From assembly GCA_002049455.2 (NCBI GenBank), contig KV918798.1, positions 1 through 64,000 of the forward strand: a stretch of DNA of 64,000 bases, written 5' to 3'. Below the pieces are notes generated by a model that saw only the letters and a list, made by a program, of their open reading frames with translations, had not been told where the DNA came from and made no database searches. This DNA comes from Porphyra umbilicalis (lineage: Eukaryota; Rhodophyta; Bangiophyceae; Bangiales; Bangiaceae). This document shows, one piece after another, positions 21,959 through 33,018 of this stretch (positions within the stretch are counted from its first letter, which is position 1; each line of letters opens with the position of its first letter). Position numbers and translations under genes: made by a program.

Positions 21959-24592
21959 AGCCGCCTCGGGCGGCGCCACGAGCAGCACCCCCGTCGCGTC
22001 GGCAAACGACACGACGAGCAGCGCGTGGTGCACCGCCGCCGGCGCCGCCTTGACCGCCCACAACCCCGTGGCGCCGGCAAACGCGCCCGCCGCCGACCGC
22101 GCGTACACGTCGACGGGGGTGCCCGACGCGAGCAGCCGCACGCAGCCCGACGGGCCGAGGCCGCCGGCGACGACCGCCTCAATCACCCCCGCGCCGGCGC
22201 TGCTGCCGCCGCCGTCCCCATCCACGTCGGGGAGGGGGGTGGCCGCCACGGGGGGGGGGCTGGGGGGGCCCCCTCGTCGTCCCCCGCCCCCCCACCCGCT
22301 CCGTCGGGCTGCGTCGGCGCGGCCGTATCACGGAGGCACAAGTCGACGGCGGGCGCAATGTTGAGCAGCTCCTGCACCGCCTCGAGGCGCCAGCCGGGCG
22401 GCCCGCCCCCGCCGCCGCCGCTGCCAGCAGCAGAGGCGGCGGCGGCGGCGGCGGCGGCGGCGGGTGCCCCACCCGCCCCCCCCGCAGCGGGCACCGCCGG
22501 CGGCGCGACGACGCGCCACAGCACCCCATCCGCGTCGGGCGCGAGCGCCAACAGCAGCCCGTCGGCGAGGGGCGCGAGCCCCCCACACCCCGGCACGACC
22601 GCGCCGAGGCGCCCGACGACCGGCGCCGCCGACGCGGACACCGCAAAGCGCGCGGCGGCGGGCGTAAAGGCGGCCGCAAACAGCTCCCCACGCTCCGTCG
22701 CCGCGTACAAGACGCCCCGCCCGTCGGGGAGGGTGCCGGGCACGAGCGCCGAGACGGGGCCGGCGCGGCGTGACGCGGCGCCGCCGCCGCCGACCGTCGG
22801 GGCGCCCCCAAACCCCGCCCCCCGCCGCTGCCGCTGCCGCTGCCGCCGACGCCGCCGACGCTGCCGCCACGGCCGCCGCCGCCACCGCCACCACCACCAC
22901 CACCACCACCACCACCAGTGCCCCGGCGCGCGTCGGCCCCAGCCCGCGCCGCTGCACGGACGGGGGGCCACCCCCCCCCGCCGATGGGAGGGGCAAACAC
23001 GCGTGCGACGGGGTGATGGGGATGCCCGCCCCGAGGCCGACGCCCGCCGCCCCCGACGCGGCGGCGAGCGCGCGCGCCGCCGCGAGCGCCGGCCGCACGT
23101 CGGCAATGACGAGCCGCCCCGGCAGCGCAATCGCCACCGCGGCGGGCGCGTGGGGGACCCGCGCCACCGCCGACGCGAGGGCGGGGGGGACGCGCCCGCG
23201 GCGGCCGCGCGCGCCCGCGCCGCCCGCATCGCCAAAGCCGCCGCCACCGCCGCCGCCGCCGCCGCTGCCGCCGCCGCCGACGCCGCTGCCGCTGCCGCTC
23301 CCGCCGCCGCCGCCGCCGGCACTGCCGCCGGCGGTGGCGGCGGCGCCCCGCGCCCCCCCCCCCCCCCCGCCGGCGGCGCCCCCCCCCCACCGGCGGGTGC
23401 CAGGCGCGCGGCCGCCCGCGCGACCGCCGCGTCGGCCGGCGACGTGGCACACGTCGACAGCAGCGCCACGTGCGTGACGGTCGGCGCCTCCCCCCCCCCC
23501 GGGGCGTGACGGCCCACACGTGGACCGCCTGGGACGGGCCCGCCGTTTGGACGAGGGCGGCGAGCAGCGCCGCCGGCGGGGCGGGGGCGCCGCCGTCACC
23601 CCCCCCCCCCCCCCCCCCCCCCCCCCCGTCGACACCCGCCGGCGGCTGGTGCGCCTGGTGGTGGTGGTGCGCGTGATGGTGGTGGTGCCCCGCCTCCTCA
23701 TCGACGAGGAAGGTGAGCGACACGACCGCCCCCCGCACGCGCACGTACGCCGGCGGCGACCACGCCGGGCGCCCGCCGCCGCCGGCGCGGCCGAGGCCGA
23801 CGACGGCCAGCCGCGCCGACGCGGCGGCAACGGCCACCAGCGGCCGCCCGTCGTGGGCGGCGACGCGGCGCGGCGCAAAGCCGCGCTCAAACGTGACGCC
23901 CGCGACGCGGCGGAGGCGCACGCCGGGGGGGGGGGGCGCGGCGGGGGGGGAGCCACCCGACCCCCCGCACAACGGCGCCGACGCGGCAACGTCGAGGAGC
24001 GTGAGGCGCGTGCGGGCGGTGCCCGACAGGGCAACGACGCCCGCCGGCGTGGCGGCCGCCGTGCCGACGGCGGTGCCGGCAGTGCCGGCGGCGGCGGCGG
24101 CGGCGGCGGGCGGGGCTGGCGGCAGCACGACGGCGGCGACGGCGTGGACGCGCGTCAGCGCCGGCACGCCCGCCAGCGCCGTCAGTGCCGGCGCGCGGGC
24201 GCCGCCCCCCCCCCCCCCCAGGGGCAAGGTGCCCCCCCCACCAGACGCTGCCGCCGCCGGCGGCGGCAGCGACAGCAGCTGCAGCGTGTCGTTGCGCGCG
24301 AGGAGGAGCTGCCGCGGGGCGGCGGCGCCGCCCCCCCCCCCCCGGCGACGGGCGGCAGCAAGTCGGCGGCGGCCGCGACGGCGGCGCCCGTCGGCGGCAG
24401 GATCGTGCGCGCGTACAAGCCGACGGCGGGCGCCGCCGGCGCCGACGACGCGGGGTAGGGCGGGTGCGGCCGCGCGCCCGTGTCGAGGTCGTCCGAGTCG
24501 GAGCACGACGAGTCGGGGGGGGGGTCCGCAGGAAAAAGGGGGGGGGGGGGGGGCGACTGCTCGGGCGCGTCGTAGGGGTGAAGGTTGGCCAT
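17487..24592 (-). CDS. SF3B3: SF3B3/RSE1-like splicing factor, expanded, frame broken at homopolymers
   Basis: The gene starts at ATG 24592 (complement) and ends at TGA 17489-17487. Its pieces follow SF3B3 order although they sit in different frames: a propeller segment with GVTFERGFAPRR (about 23.9 kb), YVRVRGAVVSLTFLVDEE (23.7 kb), LLNIAPAVDLCLRD (22.35 kb), LLVVSFADATGVLLV (22.0 kb), VIVQVHPAGVRAVRL and AEWTPPGG (21.6-21.5 kb), YRGLLLAVGAGPLVLL (18.8 kb), GVVDGDVLALVGALPP (17.6 kb) and a closing helix VDALCALIADAEATVW. SF3B3 is the triple-propeller scaffold of the U2 snRNP SF3b complex. The span, about 2370 codons, is twice the usual 1217 because of poly-Gly/Ala/Pro insertions. The frame changes many times, largely at runs of G or C. 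DDB1 and CPSF160 share this fold, but the VSFADAT and AEWTPPGG parts favour SF3B3. Exact boundaries of the pieces are not resolved. Confidence 0.75.
22886..22916 (+). repeat. CAC-rich trinucleotide microsatellite inside SF3B3-like gene
   Basis: A run of about ten CAC/ACC triplets lies in the SF3B3-like gene. It is one of many simple repeats and G/C homopolymers that inflate this gene. Confidence 0.8.
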
Positions 24593-25803
24593 GGTGGTGG
24601 GGGGGGGGGGGGGGGGTAGGGAAACGTACGGGCGGGGGACGGGCGCGCGCGGGCGAGCCGCCGGGGCACACGGCGATGCGCCGGGGGGTGTGCCAGATCC
24701 GACGTGCGTGGCGCGCCCAACCAGGAACGCGCTCTCGCGGCTGACAGGCGTGCACGCTGGCGGGCTCGGTGCAGCTGGCGGGCCACGCTGTCTCTTGGCT
24801 GGGGCGCGTCGCGCCACTGGGCGGATGGTGCGGCGGCGTCGGCAGCGTCGGCAGCGTCGACCGCCGTGCGCCCGACGGGTTGCCGGTGGGGGAGTGGTGT
24901 GGCGCTTTTATGGTACAGTTCTGTATTACTACAGTACTTCCCAGGTGGAGCACGGGAAACCGCCAGCCGATGCGTCGACCTGCCCGCCAGGTCTGCTCGA
25001 CGCGGCGGGTCGTGCCGTTTGGTCCCATGGGGCACCCCTCAGAGAGGCACTGTCTTGCGCTTGTGCGGCAAAGAGGTGTGGCTGGCGTCATGGAACAGAG
25101 CAGAGCTGGCGCGTGCTACGGCTGACGCACTGGTCCGCCTTCACCTGCAGAGACAGAGACGTGCTTTTCGGCCGCAAAATGCAAGAGACACGTGCGCGGG
25201 TCGGCCGACCGACGGGAGACACGTCACAGTCAAGTACGGGAGCAAGACAGTAACGCAAAGCAGGGGTGCTACAAATGAAGGTGCAGCCCAGGACACTGGC
25301 CTGATTGGCCGACTAAAAAGATGGTGGCGCGCCTCGCCCACCTGCTCCACGCCGCGGTCGCCAGCGCGCTGCCTGCCTGCGCCGGTGCGACGCCGGCAGC
25401 GGGACGGAGGTGGGTGGACCCCGCCCCCCCGACGATCGCGGTGCCGCGCGGCCGGCACGTCGAGCCCATGTGAGGCGGAGCAAGAGACGGGGTTGTGTGT
25501 GTGGGTTACACTATCCTCTTTTATCCCGTGCGTGGTTTTCTTTTTTTTTTCTTTCGCGCCGCGGAATCCCACGTGCACACACACCCCCCGATTGAGTTCG
25601 ACGTGCGGCTCTCCCCGTCACTTGGCTTTCGTCCCGGCGGCTTGTTGTGGCATCGCCCCTGCGGGCCTCTCCCTCTTCAGCACCCACTGCTGTGTTGCTG
25701 TGACGCCCTGTGCCTCCCGAGGACGGTGCGCGACGACACTGCGGGGCGGCGGCGTACGAGTGGCACGGCACACGTCGAGTCGACGCGGCGGCCTTCCACG
25801 ATC
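24593..25803. other. Divergent promoter region, SF3B3-like / RRM-R3H
   Basis: This 1.2-kb head-to-head spacer holds no recognisable gene. It has a long G run just upstream of the SF3B3-like start (24599-24616), an AT-richer patch near 24905-24945 with repeated TACAGT/TACTACAGTAC motifs, and a T-rich stretch at 25539-25552. Confidence 0.5.
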
Positions 25804-27145
25804 ATGGACGGCGGCGGTACCAGCGCGGGGGCGCCCCCCCTTTCGTCGTCCCCTGCGGCGGGGCCTCCTACCAACGGCTCGCACGCCTCGCCGGCACACC
25901 AGCACGGGGGCCCACCACAGCACGGCGGCCGCGGCGGCCGCGGCGGCGGCGGTGGCTACCACCACCACCGGGGCGCGCCGATGGAGCCGCCCGTCCCCAA
26001 CCCGACGCTCGTCGTCAAGAACCTGCACTTTGAGTTGAACCACGAGCAAGTCGACGAGGCGCTGTGCGCCCTGCTGGAAGGCGCGAGCATCCCCGCCGCC
26101 CACAAGTACCGCTCCCTCCACTTGCACAAGGACCACTCGGGGGCGTTTCGGGGGATGGCCTTTCTCAACTTTCGCACCATGGACCACGCGGCCGCCGCGC
26201 TAACCGCCCTCCGCGGCGGCGACGTGCGCGGCCGCAAGATGCGCGTCGAGTACCGCACGCTGCGGCCGGGGGAGAAGCCCCGCATCGAGGGGGGCGCGCA
26301 CACAACCCGCGGGCGGCCGCCGAGGCGGCGGTCGCAGCCGCCACCGCCGACGCGAGCCGCTTTGTCATTGAGCGGTCGACGGAGCCGCTCGAGGCGCGCC
26401 TCGCGCGGCTGCCGTCCAAGACGGGGGGGCGCTTTGCGACGGCGTTTGGCAAGACCCCGCCGGGCGCCATGCCGATACCGGGGGCAGCCGCCGGCGGTGG
26501 TAGCGGCACCGGTGGGGCGAGCGGTGCCTACGCGGGGTCCCCCGCGGGGGGTGGGGCCGTGCCACCGGGCACGTCGCCGGCGGCGGGCGGGGAGTTGTAC
26601 GCGGCCACGGCGGCGGCGGCGGCGGCCGAGGCCGGGCGCGGGGACGGCGTCAATGGGGCGGCCAACGGGGTGCGGGCGGGCAGTGGCGCCGCGCCTCGTC
26701 TTGCCGCAGACGGCGCGGGCGGCGGCGCCGCCACGTCGCCGCCACGCGCGGCGGCGGCGCCGCGGCACCCCCCCGGCGACGCGCGACTCAGCGGCGGGGA
26801 CGTGCGGCTCGGCCGCGCGCCTGGCCCGACGACCGACGATGAGCGGCGCGCGGCGATTGTGGCGCGCCTCGAAGACTTTGTGGCGGGCCCCACCGTCGAC
26901 TTGCGCTTTGAGGCGGACCTCACCTCGTACCAGCGGCGGATCGTGCACGAGGTGGCGGGCGCCATGGACCTCGGCCACCTGTCGGTCAACGTGCCCAACG
27001 CGGTCAACCTCCGCACGGTCCTCGTCACCAAGGACCCGGCGCGCAAGGCGCTGTGGGCCGCCTCAGAGGTGTCGGTGCGGGAGCGCACCAAAAAGGCGCG
27101 CGAGGCGGCGGCGGAGCGCAAGCAGGCCAAGTACGCTGCCTCCCG

Positions 27146-27176
<31 letters not shown>

Positions 27177-27666
27177 CGGGCGGAGGACGTGGCGCGCCTG
27201 CGCTTCTTCACGCCAAGCGCCGCGCGTAACGCGGGCGGGGGGGAGGGGGGGACGCCGACGGCGGGGGTGGGGTCGGGGTGGTGGGGGGGGGGGGGGGGGC
27301 GGAGGTGGCGGCGGTGGCGGCGGCGGCGGCGGCGGCGGTGGCCGTGGGGCAGGGGATGGGGGTGGCACCGCCGGCGACGCGGGCGGCGGCATCATCCAGC
27401 CCGACAAGGCGCGCCTGTACGTGCCGCCGCGGCAGCCGACGGGGCCCGACGGGACGAATGGCTTTGCGGCGCGCCGCCCGCAGGCGGCGGCGGCGGTCGA
27501 GGCGGCCGGCGCGGCCGTCGCCGACGCGGCGGGCGCGGGCGTGGCGGCGGCGGCGGCGGGCGGCAGCGTCGTCTTTGCGTCGACCATCACGTCGGACGAC
27601 GCGACGGCGGCGGCGGCGGCGGCCGTGTCGGCCGCGCTCGCCACCGCCGACGGGGATGGCGCCTAG
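25804..27666 (+). CDS. RRM-R3H RNA-binding protein
   Basis: ATG at 25804; stop TAG at 27664-27666; about 620 residues. A Gly/His/Pro-rich leader precedes an RRM at residues 68-155, with RNP2 TLVVKNLHF and RNP1 FRGMAFLNF. About 200 low-complexity residues later comes an R3H domain near 363-396, with the core RRIVHEVAGAMDLGHLS showing the R-x3-H spacing. A basic helix and an Ala/Gly-rich tail follow. The start and end lie in one frame, but the stretch between G runs at 26289-26294 and 27283-27299 is shifted; the two shifts compensate, so one gene is the simplest reading. RRM-R3H pairing is reminiscent of fungal Pin4/Cip-type proteins. A cytoplasmic mRNA-binding role is inferred only from domains. 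Confidence 0.85.
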
Positions 27667-28334
27667 TGGGCTGGCCACCGGCCGGGGTGGGCGGCGGGGG
27701 GGTGATGGGTGGGGGTGTGTCTGCCGGCCCGCATCAGGCAGGTGTCGCGGCGGACGCGCTGTGTGTGTGCCGCCGTAAGTGTGGGGGGGGCGGCGGCGGC
27801 GGTGCGGGGTGCCGCGCCGGCTGCCTCTGCTTTGGTGCGCCGCCCGTGGGTGGGGACGTGGCGGCTGCACGTTTGCTTTTGTTGCTTCTTGGTAGCGCCG
27901 GTGGGTCGGTACTGGCATGGACCATATTTTTAAAAGCAGTGTCTGCAGTGGGTGCGTGCTGGGTTTCCGTTCTTGCTGGCTCCCTTGGTGCACAGGACGA
28001 GTGAAGAAGCAGAAAAAAAAAAGAGCACGCTTCCCTTTTACTGTTGGTTGGTGGGGGCGCCCGTCGAGGGGGGGGCAGACGGCAGCGACGGGGGCCCCCG
28101 CGTCCTCGGTCGGCGCCGACGTCTGTCGGCGCGGCTGCGCCGGCCCGTGGTGCGGCGGCGGCGCGGACGGCGGCGCGGCGGCGGGGGTCCGCGCCCCGCG
28201 GTGGCGCGTGGGTGGCGTCGCCCGACGCGCGCGCGCGACGGCCGCCGCCGCGCCGACCCGCCGTGTGGGTATCTTGTGGCAGTCGCCGCGGGGGAACCGC
28301 CCCCACGGGCGTCGTTGGGGAGGCGGCCCGCCCG
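27667..28334. other. 3' region between RRM-R3H and zinc-ribbon-like genes
   Basis: Tail-to-tail spacer. It contains T-rich runs around 27870-27940 and an A-run at 28013-28023. No gene is recognised. Confidence 0.45.
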
Positions 28335-29021
28335 TCACGTCCACGGCGCCGCTGACGTGGCGCCCGGGGGTGCCGGCGCCCACGCCGAGGCAGCGGGCAG
28401 CAAGTCCGCAAACGTGTCGCAAAAGTCGGTTGACGGCGGCCGCGGCGCGTCGGCGGCCTCCCCGGCGGCAAAGGCCGCATCGCCGGCAGCGGTGGTGAGT
28501 AGCGACCACCAGTCTTGGGGGGGGGGACGCCGGTGGCCGCGACCGCCGGGTGGGCCGGCGTGGCTGCCGCCGCCTCGTCGATGCGTGTGGCGGCGGCGGA
28601 CGGCAGCTGCCCACCGCCCACCGTCTCGACCGTGGTGGCCGCCTTGCACGAGGCGGTGGGCGGCCGCCATGCGCCCCGGTCCTTGATGCCCGTCGCCATG
28701 GTCGACGTGGCCGCGGGCGCCTTGGCCACCCCCCCGCGGCCTTGGCGCCCGCCCCGCCCTTGGCGCCCGCCACCGGCCGCTGTGCGGCCCGACGCAGGTG
28801 TCGCAGCAGGCGCAGGGGCACCGGCTTGGCCGCCCCGCACTCGGAGCAGCGGGGGCGGCGGATGTGGAAGCGGCAGCCGCAGAGGCGGCACGCCGTGTAG
28901 ACGCGCCCGCGGGAGGGGAGGGGGGGGGCACCGACGCGTCGCTGACCGTAGACGTGGATCCGCTGGGGGAGGGGGGCGCCGACACGGGGGATGCGGGATC
29001 CATGGGGGATGCGGGATCCAT
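28335..29021 (-). CDS. Small zinc-ribbon-like protein, unrecognised family
   Basis: Start ATG at 29021 (complement) and stop TGA at 28337-28335 share one frame, but the middle lies in two others. The frame changes coincide with runs at 28920-28928, 28729-28735 and 28517-28526, so a single protein of about 230 residues is the simplest reading. A Ser/Pro leader with a repeated MDPASP is followed by a four-cysteine knuckle, CRLCGCRFHIRRPRCSECG, resembling a short zinc ribbon. A basic helix and a C-terminal segment DWWSLLTTAAGDAAFAAGEA come next. The conserved-looking cysteines and coherent amphipathic ends argue that it is real. I do not recognise the family and assign no function. Confidence 0.45.
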   Translation of the reverse strand: MDPASPMDPASPVSAPPSPSGSTSTVSDASVPPPSPPAGASTRRAASAAAASTSAAPAAPSAGRPSRCPCACCDTCVGPHSGRWRAPRAGRAPRPRGGGQGARGHVDHGDGHQGPGRMAAAHRLVQGGHHGRDGGRWAAAVRRRHTHRRGGGSHAGPPGGRGHRRPPPQDWWSLLTTAAGDAAFAAGEAADAPRPPSTDFCDTFADLLPAASAWAPAPPGATSAAPWT

Positions 29022-30488
29022 GGCGCTCGCTTGTGGTGCCGTGCGGGCACACTGGGCGAGAAGGTGGGGGGGTCGGCGAGGAGGGCGGGCGTGTGCGTCG
29101 GGCGGACGGTGCTGTGGTCGACGCGGCTGCCACAGATGGCGTTGGAGAGGGGGGGTCGTGAAGGAAGCGCGTCGTCTCTATCGCAAACCTTTGGTGCTGT
29201 GTTGGTGAAAGGACGCCCCGCCCAGGCTGCCGCCGCCCAGCAGTGGCCACTCTTATACACCCACGACGCCCCCAGACGGGGGCCGTCCGTCCCAAGCGTC
29301 GGCCGCTCGAGCGCTTCGGGATACAGTAGCAAGCGGCCACCTCCTCGGCGCCACGTTGAGCGCCGTCTGGCGCGACGCTACTGTCTGCAGCCTCGCGCGG
29401 TGCCACTTGACCGGATGCGGCAAACCCGACAAAAAGCCCGGCACAGGCCACCGAGTGCAATGCCCTCGGCGGCAGCCTCGAGCGAGCACACCTTTGAGCG
29501 CCCCGTCGAGTCCTGAGCAAGAAGAAATCCGCCAAGACGTGGGCGTCCAGAGCCCCTCCCGCCAGTGCTCGTCTGGCGCCCGCTGGCTGTGTGCGCCCCT
29601 GACGCAGTGCCGCCCTCCGTGCCGGAGGGGGAGATGCGTTGCGGAATCCCGAGTGCCACGGCGTCACGCCCCGGTATGGTGGAGTCTGCCACGCGGTGCG
29701 GTCGCTGTTGGGGTTGGGCGCCGGCCAAGCGGCCGGCTGGCGGTCTGCGGTGGGAGGGAGGCGAACCCCCTCCTGCCCACCGGCCTGGTCAGCACCGCAC
29801 ACTCACTGTGGGAGCCCTCGCCCGAAAACCCCCCTAGAGGCGGTTGCAGCTGGGTGGGACCCTCGCGGCGGTGAGATCCGTGACCCGCGGGCCCGATGGC
29901 CCCGCTGGGCAGGCATGTGTGTGTGTATGTGAGATTTGGTCTGTCCAATATCATGTTATATGAATTTCCAAAGTGCAGAGTCGTGTAGATTCCGTGTGTG
30001 CGCGACTGGGCAAGTACGATTAAGCCCGATGTTTCGACAGTCCACTTGCACGAGTGCTCAAGCTCCCCATCGCGCATCGCGTTGCCGACCATGACGACGT
30101 AGGCCGTTTCTGCCGGGCTTGGCGGCACTGGCAAACCGAGTGATTCTGCACGCCTCACCAAGGCCATGAGGAGAAGCGATGGGGGCGACGCACATCCGGG
30201 GGGGTGGCGAGTGCGGGTAAACGACGTGGGACAGTCGGCGTGTTGATTGCGAGCGTCGCGCGCATTGGTGGGGGGAGCGGATTTTCCGAGGTTGGCTAGG
30301 TGGGGAGCTCTTCCATGTGTTAGTTGTGGCGTCGCGCGGAGTGCAAGGCAGATGATCAAGTGGACGATGTCTGCAGAAGAAAGGAGAACGTGACATTGAA
30401 GGCCACGTCGCACGCGAAAAAGCAAAAACTCCGCGGACGAAGTCTCAAAGAACAGGGAACTAACTGGAATCGTACTCGCTCTATCCTT

Positions 30489-31051
30489 TTATCTGAGGCA
30501 TCTCTTCCATGACCGTGAGGACAGCGTGTCAATGACACGGCCACCAATGGAGGGGAGAAGGAGCGTGGTAGGCTCTTTTCTGCATTCTAGTTTTGCAAGT
30601 GACGCCTCGTACGCGCCGAGTGTATGACCGTTGCTGGCTACAGTAGCCGCCCACCACATCACAGTGGTCGCACCCGGCCCCACTGCTGCTGTTCGAATCG
30701 TCCGCACGGCCTCAACCGACAGGCTGCCACACCACCCGCTTGAATGGACGATAGCCGTGATGCCGTCGCAGAATTGGCCACCGCCGTCGACGCCATTGCG
30801 ACTGTCTCGCCCGCTGATGTTGCCAATCGTACGTCGGACAACAGCTTCAGGCCCCTTGTTCGTTCGCGCGTCACACGCAATGTTTTGCGCACGATGCGCT
30901 GGTGGACGCAGTCGAGATAGTGGCTGGTGTGCAACGCGTACGCGCGCCAACGAGATCCCCGCGAGTACTTGCAATCGACCTCGGTGCATTGCTCCTTGAG
31001 CTTGAGTTCCACATTCCCGAGTTCACAACTCAAGCCCACACCTCCGGACAA
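30489..31051 (-). other. Unrecognised open frames on minus strand
   Basis: A 166-residue ATG frame (30989 to 30489) and an overlapping frame from 31051 both have ordinary amino-acid composition, unlike the Arg/Pro/Ala-rich shadow frames around them. I recognise no domain. They may be a degraded coding remnant or chance. Confidence 0.2.
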
Positions 31052-32985
31052 TAATCAAATGGGCCACAAATATGACCCTCGCCAGAAAGCACTCAAATTT
31101 CGTTGCATTTCGAGCCCAACTCCACTAGAAAACTTCAGCCTCTTCGCTGCTGCCGGGCCCAGCGCGGCAGTACATACGTGTAGGTGCGCGGCCGCGACGT
31201 CGCCGCCCGACGCGAGCCACTCACACACCCCCGCAGACACTTGGCCGTCCCGGGCGTGTGAGCGGCGGATGAGCGGCGGGTGGCTCCACACGCGGGCACC
31301 CGTGGGGTGGCCGGGCGGCCAGATGCGTGTCGGTGGACCACCCAGTGGGCAGACTAACCCCGGGATACGGTCGGCCGCTTCGCGCCGCGGAGTCCGGCCC
31401 CGACCTGGTGACGTTGAGCGGTGCGGAGAGTCACAGAGTGCGGTGGCCCGCGCCAACGACCGGTCGTCGCGGGCCGCCATTGGCAAGTCTAGGCGCGAAT
31501 CCGAGCGTCGACGGAGGGCTCGCGGAGCGGGGTGTGAAGGGGAAAGGGCGCGTGGTCTTCGGAGAACAGCAAGGCCGTCCCGGAGAGCGCCACATATCCA
31601 GCACATACCACCAATCGGACACTGTATGCTCTTCTAAGCAGTCATTGCTTGCTGCACCGAACCGCCCCGGCCCCCCGTCACCCCTGCTTGCCAACCCATC
31701 CGCCGCTGCCTCTGTCCGGGTGTGCGCGGACCGCCCAGACAGACAGCGGACCTCGCTGGACGGCCACTACCTCTGGGAGGGGGAGATGCGTCGGCCGATC
31801 AAATGCCAGCGCGAAACGCACCAACGGCGAGACGCGCGGGGTCAGCCTCGCGGTGGCGCCCGTTTGCTTGCACCGCCGCAATGCGTGGACCGCCGGAAGA
31901 GGCGCGGCATGGCCTTGGCAGCTCCCCCTTTGGAAGGTGGCCTGTGGGATGGATCATCCCACCGGGCCCCGCTCATGATGAGCGGGGGCCGGCCCACCCG
32001 CACAGCCACTCGATCGTGCAGCGAATGGCGCAAGCTGTCACACCCCCCTCCCGTGCCTCTGTGACGGAGCGAATCTGGGGAAGGTCGAGATTGTTGGCTC
32101 CGACGCTGTCCAGGCTTGGATATGGAATGTCATTTTCAGCATTCAAGCGTCACCCGAGTGGGGCCCGCACAGAGACCGGCGATCCGTACGTACCGGGAGC
32201 GCTGTGGCCTCCTGCGAGGCGGTGGGCCTCATGAAGTCCACTCAGCAGGCCGTTTGGTGACAGCGGGGCCCTGAGTGGACCGACAGCTGAACGTCCAGCC
32301 TTCGGGCGGGCCCCTCTGAGGATGTCCTTGACGCGGGCCTGACACAACTGCAAGTTCCACGAAACAACAACAAAAAGGACGCCGGCTCTGCACGCGCCGG
32401 TACGGGGCAAACGTACGCACCGGGGACGGTCCGCATCGCCCCGCGCATGCCTGTCGAAGTTCGACATGAAAACGACGCCCGCCAGGTGCGCGTCGCTTCA
32501 GACATTTGGCCACACGCGCGGGCGCCCCCTTGCCGACCGGGCGCGCGGCCGCCGCACGATCTTCGTGACGTCGGGGCGATGCGCTCCGCGCGGCCCTGCT
32601 GTACTGTATCCGTCGACTCAGTGTCAGGGGACGACAGCCGCCCCTGTGAGCTCCACGTCGGATGGGTCCCGGCAGAGTGGCGGGCTGCACCTCCCGCGCC
32701 AGCTGGTCCTGAGAGGGGGAAAAGCCGGGTCCATCGACGCCGCCAAAGGCGTCTGAGGGCGTGACGTATGGATATGTCAGGGCCCTCGCCAGCCGCTCAC
32801 AGTCGCGCAGTGCCTCGCCCGCCACCCCCGGCGCGACGCCGCTCGCTGGTTGGTTCCGTGGGAGAGGTATTTACAAAACTCGACTGGCGCACGTATGTAC
32901 TTCTTCGGCTGACATGGGACGAGTTGTCGTCCACAGGATTGTACTGGACCGGCCGAATGAACCAGGCGCGGAGCGCACCCGGTTG

Positions 32986-33018
32986 CGACGCTCTTGGTTA
33001 GTATAACCAAGAGCGTCG
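32986..33018. repeat. Perfect 15-bp stem hairpin, 3-base loop
   Basis: CGACGCTCTTGGTTA (32986-33000), loop GTA, then the exact reverse complement (33004-33018). Arms end abruptly on both sides. It would form a strong hairpin in DNA or RNA of either strand. Origin is unknown. Confidence 0.9.

Noticed and set aside
19625-23509. 1294-codon plus-strand frame
   Set aside because: Longest frame in the window but pure Arg/Ala/Pro/Gly low complexity opposite SF3B3-like segments.
30690-30702. GTTCGAATC resembling a tRNA B box
   Set aside because: No T-arm stem, A box or acceptor pairing around it.
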